Assembly (NCBI GenBank): GCA_965231765.1
Contig: OZ246887.1
Span: 2,418,001 to 2,482,000, forward strand
Origin: JAAXHF01 sp963665955
Lineage (GTDB): Bacteria > Desulfobacterota > Binatia > Bin18
Direction: 5' to 3'
Length of the DNA: 64,000 nt
Part shown: piece after piece, positions 1 through 8,646 of the stretch
Layout of the letters: each line of letters starts with the position of its first letter
How positions within the stretch are numbered: position 1 is the stretch's first letter
The notes under the pieces: model-generated
The model's input: only the letters and a program-made list of their open reading frames with translations
What the model was told of the DNA's origin: nothing
The model's database searches: none
Translations under genes and position numbers: made by a program

Positions 1-1761
1 GTGAGCATCCAGCAGATGGGAGTGTTTTCCGCAGTTGGGATTAGCCTCTCTTTTGTCCTGTCCATTCTGCTGGTCCCGGCCCTGTTGGCCTTGCTGCCTC
101 TGCCGACCAATACCGAAGACACTTTTTCACCTGTGGTGAATGCCATACTCCAGCGGCTGGGTCGGTTTGATATGCGCCAGCGGGTCCTGATTCTGAGTGC
201 CGGCGTGTTGATTGCCGGGGTGTCCGTGTGGCAGACCTTCTCCATTCGGACCGACTCTAACTTTCAGTCCTTTTTCCGAGCAGATGACCCGATTCGTCAG
301 GCCACGGATGCGATTAATGAGTATCTGGTTGGCAGTATGGCCTTTTATGTCGCCATTGACGGTGACGAGTCACATATCATTAACAAATGGGATACCCTGC
401 GTCGGATTAAGGACTTGCAGGTGTATATCGATACGCTGCCAGGTGTTGATAAGACGGTGTCCTTCGTCGACTACTGTGAATTAATTGATCGCGGGGCGCA
501 ATCTGGCGGGGGGACTGACATTATCGTCTCGCCCTCGGGCGAGATCATTGAGGCGCCCGCAGCAGGCGTGCAGACCACGTTTTGGGACAACCCTGAGCAA
601 CTGGGCGGCGTGCTCCAGATTGTGACACTCAGTCCGGGCAGCTTTGAGCGCGTGGTCAACATCGATTTTTCGCGGACGAATATTTTGGTCCGGACAACCT
701 TAGCCCAATCAAGTGATATTATGGCCTTAGTCGAACAGATTGAGACCTTTGCCACCAACACCTTTCCACCCGAGTTGAAAGTCCGGGCTACGGGCAATCT
801 GGTGCTGTTGACCAAGACAACTGGTGACATCATCTCTGGCCAAGTGCAGAGTCTGTCCCTGGCAGCCGGTATTATTTTTGTGATTATGGCCGGTATGTTT
901 CTGTCCCTCCGGGTTGGGCTGATCGCCATGATCCCCAACGTGTTTCCGCTCCTGGTCTTCTTCGGTTTGATGGGCCTGTCAGGTGCCGTGCTGAACTTGG
1001 GCACGAGTATTGTTGCCTCGATTGCACTCGGCCTTGCCGTTGATAATACGATTCATTTTATGACCCGTTTGAGTGCGGAAGTCCGCAAAACGTCTGACCA
1101 GGAACAAGCGTTGCTGACCACGCTGTCTACGATTGGCAAGCCAGCCTTATACGCCACTGCCATTTTATTTCTTGGTTTTCTGGTCCTCGGATTTTCACGC
1201 TTTGTACCCATTCAGGAGTTTGGCCTATTGTCGGCAGTGACCATGCTGGCGGCTTTAGTCGGTGATTTAGTGTTACTCCCGGCTATGATTGCGACAACCA
1301 AGATCATCACGGTATGGGAGCTGCTCTACCTCAAACTGGGCAAAGACCCGCATAAAACCATTCCCTTATTTGCCAGCTTACGGCCCCTGCAAGCCAAGCT
1401 GGTGACGCTGATGGGCGAGCTCAAAGAGTTTCCGAGCGGCCAATCCATTATCACCAGGGGCGAGATGGGCAACGAGATGTTTGTTTTAGTGAGTGGAACA
1501 GCCGATGTATTCATCCACGTTGATGGACAACACAAGCACGTCCGGACCCATGGCCGGGGAGATGTCATTGGCGAAATGGGTCTGATTCGACATCAAGAGC
1601 GGACGGCTGATGTGATTGCCGCTGAGGATGTGGAAGCGATTGTGGTTGATGAGCGCTTTCTGTCGCATATGCAGGGGCGCTATCCACGTATAGGGGCTAA
1701 AATTTTCCTGAATATCGCCAAAATCCTGAGCGACCGCTTACAATCCGTACAGCACACCTAG
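1..1761 (+). CDS. MMPL/RND-family transporter, C-terminal part, fused to a cyclic-nucleotide-binding domain (5' incomplete)
   Basis: Inner-membrane RND/MMPL transporter, a family that exports lipids and other hydrophobic molecules. The reading frame is open at the window edge. The first 35 residues look like the last helix of a first MMPL half, so the N-terminal half is probably missing and the GTG at base 1 is not a trusted start. A single helix (about residues 61-80) is followed by a periplasmic loop to about 275. A bundle of five or so hydrophobic helices follows (280-440), including the family-typical segment around LGLAVDNTIHF. Residues about 465-580 form a cNMP-binding/CAP-like domain with GEMG and RTADV in the expected phosphate-binding region. 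This C-terminal fusion is uncommon and suggests regulation by a nucleotide or another small ligand. recN follows after 19 bp. Confidence 0.85.
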   Translation: MSIQQMGVFSAVGISLSFVLSILLVPALLALLPLPTNTEDTFSPVVNAILQRLGRFDMRQRVLILSAGVLIAGVSVWQTFSIRTDSNFQSFFRADDPIRQATDAINEYLVGSMAFYVAIDGDESHIINKWDTLRRIKDLQVYIDTLPGVDKTVSFVDYCELIDRGAQSGGGTDIIVSPSGEIIEAPAAGVQTTFWDNPEQLGGVLQIVTLSPGSFERVVNIDFSRTNILVRTTLAQSSDIMALVEQIETFATNTFPPELKVRATGNLVLLTKTTGDIISGQVQSLSLAAGIIFVIMAGMFLSLRVGLIAMIPNVFPLLVFFGLMGLSGAVLNLGTSIVASIALGLAVDNTIHFMTRLSAEVRKTSDQEQALLTTLSTIGKPALYATAILFLGFLVLGFSRFVPIQEFGLLSAVTMLAALVGDLVLLPAMIATTKIITVWELLYLKLGKDPHKTIPLFASLRPLQAKLVTLMGELKEFPSGQSIITRGEMGNEMFVLVSGTADVFIHVDGQHKHVRTHGRGDVIGEMGLIRHQERTADVIAAEDVEAIVVDERFLSHMQGRYPRIGAKIFLNIAKILSDRLQSVQHT

Positions 1762-1780
1762 AGCAGGGAGACCCATACAC

Positions 1781-3505
1781 GTGCTCCGCTATCTGCACAT
1801 CTCCAACTTTGCCCTCATTGATGAGTTGGAACTGGCATTTGACCAGGGTCTGAATATCATTAGCGGTGAAACTGGAGCGGGCAAAAGCTTGCTGATGCAG
1901 GCGCTTGGCCTGGCGATTGGTGGTCGAGCTTCAACCGACCTGGTGCGTCATCAAGCCGAAGAAGCGATTGTTGAAGCCTTGTTTGATATCAATGAGTATC
2001 CAGATCGGCGTATTGCCAAGCTTTTAGAAGACAGCGGCTATCCGCCAGACGAAGAGCTCCTGGTCCGACGGGTCATTCCTCAGAGCGGCCGTGGCCGCGT
2101 GTACCTGAACGGCGCCTTGGCAACCGTCGCCTTACTCCGCCAGCTCGGGGTCGATCTCTTGCAGGTGTATGGCCAGCATGAGCAACAGACCCTGCTCGAA
2201 GCCGAAGCTGCTCAGAAACTCTTAGATGGTTTTGCTGGGCTAGGAGAGCAGGTCGCTGAGATGCAACACCGCTACCATGCTTTACGCCAGGCATGGTCGC
2301 ATCTGCAAGCATTGACCAAAGACAAGGACTCAATTGAAGCGCGGCGTGAACTGCTCCGTTTCCAGGTTGACGAAATCGTCCGGGCTGAGCTCCACACAGG
2401 AGAAGAAGAGGTTCTGCGCCAAGAAAAAATAATTCTCCAGAATGCTGAAAAACTACACCAGAGCGTACGTGTGTGTGAGCAAGTCCTGGCGACTGGAGAC
2501 GATGCGCTGACAGACCGACTCGGACGGATTGCAAACCAAGTGCGTGATTGCGCTCGAATCGATGATAGCCTATCTGGCGTGCTGGATTTATTACACAGTG
2601 GTCTGGCTCAGGTTGAAGAAGCGGCCTTAGTCTTACGCCAATACGGCGATCGCCTCACCCCAAACCCAGAGCGCCTAGACGAGATTGAGAACCGCCTAGC
2701 TCTCCTGTCGCGGCTCAAAAGGAAATATGGCGACAGCGTTGAGGCAGTCCTCGACCAGTATGACAGCCTCAGCCAGGAACTGAGCAGATTAGATGATAGT
2801 GAAGAGTCTCTCAGTGCTTTGCAGCAAGACATTGCCACAGCCGCTGAAGCTGCCTGGACGTGGGCCCAGGAGCTGTCTCAGACCAGACGCACGGCCGCTC
2901 AGACGCTGGAAACCCGCATGATTGATGAGCTCGCCGGTCTGGGTATGAAGGGCGCGACTTTTAGCATTCGCTGCCGCTCTCACACAGCCAACCACACAGA
3001 CGCAGACAACCCATTTGTCCACAACGATGCACAGCTATTGAGCACCGGCTGTGACCAACTTGAATTTCACCTCTCAGCCAATCCCGGCGAGCCGCCCCTG
3101 CCTCTCATCAACGTTGCATCAGGCGGCGAACTGTCACGGCTCATGCTCGCGCTCAAAGCCTTAAGCGTCGAAGCGAAAGAAGCCCCGACCCTGATCTTTG
3201 ACGAGGTTGATGCTGGCATTGGCGGTGGAGTAGCCGAAGTCGTCGGTCGGCGTCTCAAAGCCCTGGCCACCCAGCGTCAAGTCTTATGCATCACCCACCT
3301 GCCCCAAATCGCCGCCTTTGCCGAACACGCCTATACTGTCGTCAAGACTGTCACCAAAGGGCGGACCGTCTCTTCAGCCAAAAGACTCACCAGACGTGAA
3401 CACATCTCCGAACTGGCCCGCATGCTCGGCGGGGTAGAAATCTCGACCGGAGCCAAACGGCACGCCCGTGAAATGCTCGAAGGGGCGCGGAGAGGCAAAT
3501 CATGA
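1781..3505 (+). CDS. recN: DNA repair protein RecN
   Basis: SMC-like ATPase that acts at DNA double-strand breaks and loads during RecA-dependent recombination. The protein has 574 residues, close to the usual RecN length. Walker A is GETGAGKS at residues 31-38. Long heptad-like coiled-coil regions fill the middle (about 160-230 and 290-370). The C-terminal head carries the ABC signature around SGGELSR and the Walker B/D-loop FDEVDAGIGG, then the THLPQIA segment typical of RecN. The start is GTG, with a GGGAG ribosome-binding site about 10 bp upstream. There is no LexA box that I can recognise, so SOS control is not shown. The gene lies 19 bp after the MMPL gene and may share its transcript. 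Confidence 0.96.
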   Translation: MLRYLHISNFALIDELELAFDQGLNIISGETGAGKSLLMQALGLAIGGRASTDLVRHQAEEAIVEALFDINEYPDRRIAKLLEDSGYPPDEELLVRRVIPQSGRGRVYLNGALATVALLRQLGVDLLQVYGQHEQQTLLEAEAAQKLLDGFAGLGEQVAEMQHRYHALRQAWSHLQALTKDKDSIEARRELLRFQVDEIVRAELHTGEEEVLRQEKIILQNAEKLHQSVRVCEQVLATGDDALTDRLGRIANQVRDCARIDDSLSGVLDLLHSGLAQVEEAALVLRQYGDRLTPNPERLDEIENRLALLSRLKRKYGDSVEAVLDQYDSLSQELSRLDDSEESLSALQQDIATAAEAAWTWAQELSQTRRTAAQTLETRMIDELAGLGMKGATFSIRCRSHTANHTDADNPFVHNDAQLLSTGCDQLEFHLSANPGEPPLPLINVASGGELSRLMLALKALSVEAKEAPTLIFDEVDAGIGGGVAEVVGRRLKALATQRQVLCITHLPQIAAFAEHAYTVVKTVTKGRTVSSAKRLTRREHISELARMLGGVEISTGAKRHAREMLEGARRGKS

Positions 3506-3626
3506 CTGAGTCCTGATTTGCCTCTTTTCCCTCTTGCTTTTGCGATACAATAGGCTCAAGACAGGATAGAAGAAGTGAGTTTGGACTTGGGAGAAAAGAG
3601 GCAGCAATGTCTCTCCGGCTATCGAA

Positions 3627-3647
3627 ACGGAACACGGAACAAGGAAC
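3627..3647 (+). repeat. Heptameric tandem repeat supplying a ribosome-binding site
   Basis: Three consecutive 7-bp units, two copies of acggaac and one variant aaggaac. The variant unit contains the AAGGA Shine-Dalgarno sequence 7-8 bp before the pdhA-like ATG at 3653. The repeat therefore appears to form the translation-initiation region of the next gene. Confidence 0.6.
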
Positions 3648-3652
3648 TCATC

Positions 3653-4687
3653 ATGGACAAAGATCTGATGCTGTCGCTATATCGGGATATGGTACGGATT
3701 CGCCGTTTTGAAGAGGAAGCGGCGCGCTCGTATTCACGCGGCAAGATGGGCGGATTTCTGCACTTGTATATTGGCCAGGAAGCGGTGGCGGTTGGCGCCA
3801 TTTCTGCGATTGAGCCGACCGATTATATTGTGGCCACCTACCGCGAACATGGCCATTATTTGGCCCGGGTTGGAGATATGAAGGCGGCTATGGCAGAGCT
3901 GTTTGGCAAAGCTACGGGCTGCGCCAAAGGCAGAGGCGGCTCGATGCATTATTTTGATGTGGACAAACGCTTTATGGGTGGGCATGCGATTGTCGGCGGC
4001 CATGTGCCTATCGCGGCCGGCATTGCGTTTGCCTCGAAATATCGCGGCGAGCAAGATGTCACTCTCTGTTTTTTTGGCGAAGGGACGGCCAATATGGGCG
4101 CGTTTCATGAGGGCATGTCCCTCGCAGCGCTGTGGAAGTTGCCAGTCGTCTTTATCTGCGAGAACAATCTGTATTCAATGGGTACGCCCTTATACCGCAC
4201 GCTGGCGGTGGAAGATGTCGCAGTCCGCGCCAAGGGCTATCCGATGCAGCAGGAGATTGTGAATGGTGATGATGTGTTGGAAGTCCGTGAGGTTGTTCGT
4301 CGCGCGGCCAAGCGTGCCCGTGAGGAGAGTCTACCGATCTTAGTTGAGGCCAAGACCTACCGCTTCCGGGGCCATTCAATGTCCGACCCAGCCAAATATC
4401 GGACCAAAGAAGAAGTCAATGAGTGGAAGCAACGCGATCCTATCTTCCTGCTCGAACAGCGGGTTTATGATCTGGGGATAGCGAATAAAGCCCAACTCAA
4501 GGCCATTGACGACGAAGCCAAGCAAGAAGTGGCTGAGGCCGTCACTTTTGCCGAGGAATCGCCCCAGCCTGATCCATCGGAGCTGTACGATAATGTGTAC
4601 TACGAAGCCCCGCAGGACGATACGGTCCATGATGATAGGGATGATAAGGTCGTCCCGTTGTCGAGCCGCTCCCGGCATGCCGGGTAG
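3653..4687 (+). CDS. pdhA: Thiamine-diphosphate-dependent dehydrogenase E1 component, alpha subunit (pyruvate/2-oxoacid type)
   Basis: Alpha subunit of a heterotetrameric E1 that decarboxylates pyruvate or another 2-oxoacid and passes the acyl group to a lipoyl E2. The protein has 344 residues from the ATG at 3653. The reading frame extends upstream, but the strong AAGGA site and family N-terminus favour this start. The TPP-binding motif runs from GEG (142-144) to ENN (170-172). The KGRGGSMH segment and the C-terminal RFRGHSMSDP phosphorylation-loop-like segment are characteristic of the family. The beta subunit follows after 48 bp. No E2 or E3 gene is nearby, so substrate specificity (pyruvate, branched-chain or acetoin) cannot be settled from context. 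Confidence 0.9.
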   Translation: MDKDLMLSLYRDMVRIRRFEEEAARSYSRGKMGGFLHLYIGQEAVAVGAISAIEPTDYIVATYREHGHYLARVGDMKAAMAELFGKATGCAKGRGGSMHYFDVDKRFMGGHAIVGGHVPIAAGIAFASKYRGEQDVTLCFFGEGTANMGAFHEGMSLAALWKLPVVFICENNLYSMGTPLYRTLAVEDVAVRAKGYPMQQEIVNGDDVLEVREVVRRAAKRAREESLPILVEAKTYRFRGHSMSDPAKYRTKEEVNEWKQRDPIFLLEQRVYDLGIANKAQLKAIDDEAKQEVAEAVTFAEESPQPDPSELYDNVYYEAPQDDTVHDDRDDKVVPLSSRSRHAG

Positions 4688-4735
4688 AGACCCGACATAA
4701 AGAGGGACACCAAGACGACAACAAGGAAACACAGC

Positions 4736-5716
4736 ATGCGTGAAATGAGTTACCGGGAAGCCGTCCGCGAGGCGATGGCCGAGGAAATGGAACGCGATGA
4801 ACGCGTCTTTCTGATGGGCGAAGAGGTCGGCCACTATAACGGCGCGTATAAGGTATCTGAGGGTCTACTGGAGCGTTTTGGCGAACGTCGGGTCGTTGAT
4901 TCGCCAATTGCCGAAACCGGTTTTGCGGGGGTTGGAATTGGGGCAGCCATGGTCGGCTTGCGGCCGATTATTGAGTTCATGACCTGGAATTTTTCTCTGT
5001 GTGCGTATGATCAATTGGTCAACAATGCAGCCAAGTTGCGCTATATGTCCGGGGGGCAAATTTCCTTGCCGATTGTCTTTCGCGGACCAGGCGGGGCTGC
5101 CCACCAGCTTGCCGCGCAGCATTCACAGGCGGTGGAAAACCTGTATGCGTATGTGCCTGGTCTGAAAGTCATTGCCCCAGCCACTCCAGCCGACGCCAAG
5201 GGTTTGCTCAAGTCCGCCATCCGCGACGAGAATCCCACCATCTTTATTGAAGGCGAAGTGTTGTACGGCAGTAAGGGCGAGGTACAGGACGGCGAATACA
5301 CGGTCCCAATTGGCCAAGCTGATATCAAACGTGAGGGCACAGATGTGACGATCGTTGCTTGGTCAAAGATGGTACATGTCGCTTTAGAGGCAGCTGAAGA
5401 GCTGGCCAAACAAGGCATAGAACTTGAAGTGATTGATCTACGGACCATCCGCCCTCTCGATGCTGCCAGCATCCTGCGCTCCGTCAAAAAAACCAACCGA
5501 TGTGTGATTGTAGAAGAAGGTTGGCCAATGGCTGGCTTTGGAGCAGAGGTCTGCTATCGGATCATGAAAGACGGCTTTGACTGCCTGGATGCTCCTGTTG
5601 CCCGCGTCACAGGCGAAGACGTGCCCATGCCGTATGCCAAGAATTTAGAGGAGTTGGTTGTGCCGAGTGTGGGGAAGGTTATCGAGGCGGTAAGAGGAGT
5701 GTTGTATCGGGGATAA
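4736..5716 (+). CDS. pdhB: Thiamine-diphosphate-dependent dehydrogenase E1 component, beta subunit
   Basis: Beta subunit partner of the preceding alpha subunit. It supplies the transketolase-like pyrimidine domain and C-terminal domain of the E1 active site. The protein has 326 residues, the usual length. Recognisable segments are MGEEVGHYNGAYKVSEGL near residue 22, DSPIAETGFAGVGIGAA near 52, and the loop QHSQAVE near 124. The C-terminal half has VVDL-type residues (EVIDLRTIRPLD) typical of transketolase C domains. The ATG at 4736 has an AAGGA site about 9 bp upstream. Gene order alpha-beta is the normal operon order. The operon seems to end here, since the next gene is on the other strand. 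Confidence 0.92.
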   Translation: MREMSYREAVREAMAEEMERDERVFLMGEEVGHYNGAYKVSEGLLERFGERRVVDSPIAETGFAGVGIGAAMVGLRPIIEFMTWNFSLCAYDQLVNNAAKLRYMSGGQISLPIVFRGPGGAAHQLAAQHSQAVENLYAYVPGLKVIAPATPADAKGLLKSAIRDENPTIFIEGEVLYGSKGEVQDGEYTVPIGQADIKREGTDVTIVAWSKMVHVALEAAEELAKQGIELEVIDLRTIRPLDAASILRSVKKTNRCVIVEEGWPMAGFGAEVCYRIMKDGFDCLDAPVARVTGEDVPMPYAKNLEELVVPSVGKVIEAVRGVLYRG

Positions 5717-5788
5717 ATGAAATGGGGGTTCCGTCAGAAAATTTCTCCTTCCAGCTCCCATAGAGAGCCTGGGGCGGGAGAACGTCTC

Positions 5789-6289
5789 TCACTGCGCCTC
5801 TTCCAAGTTCTTCTGCGCCCGGACAAAGTTCGGGTTCAAGCGTAAGGCTTCTTCAAACTCGGCTATTGCCTGGTCTTTTTGGCCCATTTGCACATACAGC
5901 TCACCTAACTCATTATGTGCAACATCATCCGTAGGGCATAAATCCAGTCCCTCTTTGTATTTGGCGACCGTCTCAGCCCTGCTATCAGCTTTGCGGGCTG
6001 CTTCAAACGCATAAAATGCTGTGTTGCAGGCTTTCCGTTCTTTATCCACATTTGCGCCCTGTTTCTTCAGTGCTTCGGTTTCGGCTTTGATACGCTCGGT
6101 CTCGGCCTTGAGACGGGCGATTTCGACCTTCTGCTTTTCGATGACGCTACGGTCAAGAATCGAGTCCCACATACCGTCCCAGACGCTGCATGCGGGCAGG
6201 GCAAGGCAGAAGGTCAAGAGTAATACGAGACGGGTAAAACGTGAGACGTGAAACGTGAAAGGGGAGCGGAATATCTTTCTCTGGAGCAT
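5789..6289 (-). CDS. TPR-containing lipoprotein
   Basis: Predicted lipoprotein of 166 residues. A hydrophobic signal segment (about 19-33) ends in a lipobox LPAC, with Cys as the probable lipidated residue. A charged helix rich in K/E/A (about 48-85) is probably coiled coil. At least one clear tetratricopeptide repeat lies at the C-terminus, around NELGELYVQMG and AIAEFEEALRLNP. TPR domains bind partner proteins, and no partner is obvious here. The n-region of the signal peptide is encoded by a heptameric tandem repeat (6239-6259), so the exact start is uncertain. The gene runs convergently to pdhB and follows the truncated LLM gene on the same strand. Confidence 0.7.
   Translation of the reverse strand: MLQRKIFRSPFTFHVSRFTRLVLLLTFCLALPACSVWDGMWDSILDRSVIEKQKVEIARLKAETERIKAETEALKKQGANVDKERKACNTAFYAFEAARKADSRAETVAKYKEGLDLCPTDDVAHNELGELYVQMGQKDQAIAEFEEALRLNPNFVRAQKNLEEAQ
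6239..6259. repeat. Heptameric tandem repeat inside the lipoprotein signal-peptide region
   Basis: Three adjacent 7-bp units, acgtgag, acgtgaa and acgtgaa. They encode the HVSRFT-like stretch just before the hydrophobic core of the lipoprotein signal peptide. The unit length matches the acggaac repeat at 3627-3647. Confidence 0.6.
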
Positions 6290-6312
6290 CGGCTTCTTTC
6301 TCTTGCTGGAGG

Positions 6313-6654
6313 CTATGCTTGACGGAGTGCGGGCATGACCTCTTTAGTCCAACGTTCAATCTGGTGGAGTGGATCAAAACTCGCAAAGCGGATCACGACG
6401 TGCTCGGCTCCAGCTTCGATGTAGCGACGGGTGTGGGCAATGCACTCATCAGGCGTGCCGTGGACAGCCAGACGGGCGAAAGGGCTGGAGTCAATGTTGT
6501 AATTCTTGCCCAAAAATTCGCCGGCTACGGCCCAGACCGAGTCGTAGCCGTACTCTTCGGCGCGCTCGGCAACCTGTAAGAAGAGATTCGGATTGACCTC
6601 GCCACGCGGAAAACCGTTGGGCAAGCCAATGCCAAATTTCGTCGCGGCTGCCAT
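6313..6654 (-). pseudogene. Internally deleted LLM-class flavin-dependent oxidoreductase (remnant)
   Basis: An open frame of 113 codons whose first 40 or so residues match the N-terminus of an LLM-class (luciferase-like, FMN/F420) oxidoreductase: FGIGLPNGFP then AERAEEYGYDSVWAV. It then jumps to a typical LLM C-terminus: HGTPDECIAHTRRYIEAGA, VIRF, and a closing KEVMPAL. Family members have about 300-350 residues, so roughly 200 residues of the central barrel are missing. The frame stays open, and the ATG lies directly after the gloB stop codon with an AAGGA site inside gloB. A short protein may therefore still be made by coupling, but it cannot form a complete TIM barrel. I read it as a decayed gene. 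Confidence 0.7.
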
Positions 6655-7431
6655 TTAGAAATTGTCCTTCAGGTAGCGGGTGCGCTCTAGAACGGTCACA
6701 TCGTCCAGCTGCAAGCTTGGAAACTGCTGCTTGATGTTGGCTCGGAGTTCGTCGCTGGCGACCCGAATAAAAGGATTAATAGTTTTCTCTTCGGCAATCG
6801 TTGAAGGAATCGTTGGCTGGTTTTTGGCGCGCGCGTCTTCAGACCAGCGCAGCTTGGCTTGCACGTCGGCGTTGTTTGGCTCTAGGGACAAAGCAAATTT
6901 TAAATTTGTCACTGTGTACTCATGGCCCGGATAGACTTTGGTGTCATCCGGCAGGGCGCTCAACTTAAGCATATTATTGTGCATGTCGGCCGCTGTGCCC
7001 TCAAACAGCCGCCCGCAGCCGGCCACAAACAAAGTATCTCCAGTGAAGACAGACTTCTCAGCTGGAAAATGCGCCGCAATATGACCACTGGTGTGACACG
7101 GAATAAACAGAAAATTCCCCTCAAGATTACCGATTTTGACCGTATCGCCTTCATCGACCATATTGGTGATGCACGGCGTGCGGGTTTCATCCCGTTTATG
7201 GCCATACACTTTGAGATTTGGGTATTCTTGGACAAGTTCTTTATTGCCGCCGACATGGTCCCAGTGATGGTGGGTGTTGATAATTGTCGTGAAATTTACC
7301 CCTTCGCGTTTAACGGCTTCAGCAACAGGCTTTGCCTCTGAGGGGTCAACCACACCCGCTTCGTTGGTCGCTTCGTCAATGATCAGATAGGCATAATTGT
7401 CTGACAGAACCGGAATCGGAATAATTTTCAT
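6655..7431 (-). CDS. gloB: Hydroxyacylglutathione hydrolase (glyoxalase II)
   Basis: Metallo-beta-lactamase-fold thioesterase that hydrolyses S-lactoylglutathione to lactate and glutathione, the second step of methylglyoxal detoxification. The protein has 258 residues, standard for GloB. The dinuclear metal site motif is THHHWDH (about residues 53-59), followed by CHTSGH and FTGDTLF, and later YPGHEYT. The C-terminal domain has the family-typical AKNQPTIPSTIAEEKTINPF substrate-binding segment. I chose the ATG at 7431 over an upstream ATG because GGAGG lies just before it. A VOC-family protein is divergently transcribed upstream. Glyoxalase I is a VOC protein, but the neighbour here is not obviously one. 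Confidence 0.92.
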   Translation of the reverse strand: MKIIPIPVLSDNYAYLIIDEATNEAGVVDPSEAKPVAEAVKREGVNFTTIINTHHHWDHVGGNKELVQEYPNLKVYGHKRDETRTPCITNMVDEGDTVKIGNLEGNFLFIPCHTSGHIAAHFPAEKSVFTGDTLFVAGCGRLFEGTAADMHNNMLKLSALPDDTKVYPGHEYTVTNLKFALSLEPNNADVQAKLRWSEDARAKNQPTIPSTIAEEKTINPFIRVASDELRANIKQQFPSLQLDDVTVLERTRYLKDNF

Positions 7432-7654
7432 AACACGCTCCTCCATGAAGTCTGCTGCCACAATTTGAGGTCGTCACTTTTGCACCACTTCTGGTTGTGT
7501 GCCGGCAACAGAGGTAATCTACAAGACCCGTCTCGCCTGGGTCAAGTCGGCCATGCCGCACGAGCTGAGCGCGCATGGCAAGTTGCAATGGTGTTGCTTG
7601 ATACGTCTATCCTCAGTTAAGACGGAGGCAAGACTGTTCTGGGGGAGGGTGTGT

Positions 7655-8062
7655 ATGCAAGGCGTTATGGATCACATCGTGCTGAATGCAGAAGATGTTG
7701 AGGCTCTAGTCGAATTTTATACCCAGGTTGTTGAACTGGCACCTGAACGCCTGGACGCGTTTCGAAAAGGAGAAGTACCGTTTCCGTCTGTCCGATTGAA
7801 TGCGGATACGGTAATCGACCTTGCGCCAAAGGTAATGTGGCAGGGCGCGTATCCACAAGAAGCGGTCGGCCGTCCCAACCTCAGTCATTTCTGTGTCACC
7901 TTGACAAAAGCAGACTGGAATAATCTGCGCCAGCGGGTGGCCGCCCAACAGCTGGCGATCGAAGGGCCAGTCCCGCGCTGGGGGGCGCGTGGCAATGCCA
8001 CGTCCATCTATTTTCATGATCCTGAGGGTAACGAGATTGAAGCCCGCTATTATGGGACGTGA
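7655..8062 (+). CDS. VOC-superfamily (glyoxalase/bleomycin-resistance fold) protein
   Basis: Small vicinal-oxygen-chelate protein of 135 residues made of paired beta-alpha-beta-beta-beta units. Typical segments are the N-terminal DHIVLNAEDVEALVEFY, the mid-protein LSHFCVTL, and the C-terminal YFHDPEGNEIE that usually carries a metal-ligand Glu. Members include dioxygenases, glyoxalase I, epimerases and resistance proteins, and the substrate cannot be told from sequence. The ATG at 7655 follows a GGGGGAGGG ribosome-binding site, which excludes the longer upstream frame. The gene is divergent from gloB and convergent with the NTF2-like pair. Confidence 0.85.
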   Translation: MQGVMDHIVLNAEDVEALVEFYTQVVELAPERLDAFRKGEVPFPSVRLNADTVIDLAPKVMWQGAYPQEAVGRPNLSHFCVTLTKADWNNLRQRVAAQQLAIEGPVPRWGARGNATSIYFHDPEGNEIEARYYGT

Positions 8063-8084
8063 GCCCTTTGACTTCCCCTTCGAC

Positions 8085-8110
8085 GTAGGGTGGGTCCAGG
8101 CCCACCCTAC
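8085..8110. terminator. Hairpin between convergent genes
   Basis: Perfect 10-bp inverted repeat (gtagggtggg / cccaccctac) with a 6-nt loop. It lies between the ends of the VOC gene and the NTF2-like gene. The right arm is followed by AAAA rather than T, so it is either a bidirectional attenuator or a dispersed repeat element. It is not a textbook rho-independent terminator on the plus strand. Confidence 0.5.
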
Positions 8111-8142
8111 AAAAGACTGCGTTCAGCAGCTCTGCCAAAAAT

Positions 8143-8625
8143 CTAATGCGGCCCAGGCAGGGGGGCGAAGTGCATGCTAATAATCAGCCACTCTCCAGCT
8201 GGTCGGGCATAGGTCAGCATATACTGGCCATAGCTTGTGGCCGGCGCTTCACCTTTCAGGGTGGTGAGTAACTGATAGTGCCCCCAGGCTGCTCCAGTCT
8301 GGCCGGTGACCAGGTATTGGGGATGGACAAGTTCGAGGACGGCACTTGCATGGATTTCAAAATACTCTTTGACCGCTTGCCCAAAGGCTTCTTTGCCTTC
8401 GATAGGAAACGGGGAGTAGAGCCCATACAGAACAATTTTTTCGTGGGCAGAGGAAACGGCGGCCTCCAGATCACCGGTGTTGAGTGCTTGGATTTCTGCA
8501 TGAAAACTCTGGATGAGTGATTCCTGAAGCGACTGGCCCCAAACCGGACTCAGTCCGCCGAGTCCGCCGAGTCCGCTAAGATAGATGCACATAAAGACCA
8601 CACTGCTGGCTCGTATTGGAGTCAT
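8143..8625 (-). CDS. Exported NTF2/SnoaL-like protein (paralogue 2)
   Basis: Secreted or periplasmic protein of 160 residues. It has a signal peptide (about 1-30, containing a GGLGGL duplication from a 9-bp repeat and ending near VWG/Q) and a cone-shaped alpha+beta NTF2-like/DUF4440 domain. Family-like features are an N-terminal helix with FHAEIQALNTGDLEAAVSSAHEKIVLYGL and a C-terminal strand pair around GEWLIISMHFAPLP. NTF2-like folds include isomerases, binding proteins and orphan enzymes, and no catalytic Asp/His pair is clear here. It sits 21 bp after a related gene with the same strand and layout (FPIEGKEA versus FPVEGKAA; AWGHY in both), so the two are tandem paralogues and probably one operon. 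Confidence 0.75.
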   Translation of the reverse strand: MTPIRASSVVFMCIYLSGLGGLGGLSPVWGQSLQESLIQSFHAEIQALNTGDLEAAVSSAHEKIVLYGLYSPFPIEGKEAFGQAVKEYFEIHASAVLELVHPQYLVTGQTGAAWGHYQLLTTLKGEAPATSYGQYMLTYARPAGEWLIISMHFAPLPGPH

Positions 8626-8646
8626 CTTTCGGCTCCTCCTTCTTGG

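Noticed and set aside
2073..2534. 153-codon minus-strand frame within recN
   Set aside because: Antisense to the RecN coiled-coil region; Arg/His-rich translation without motifs.
7499..7654. Upstream extension of the VOC gene frame
   Set aside because: The GGGGGAGGG site and family N-terminus support the ATG at 7655.
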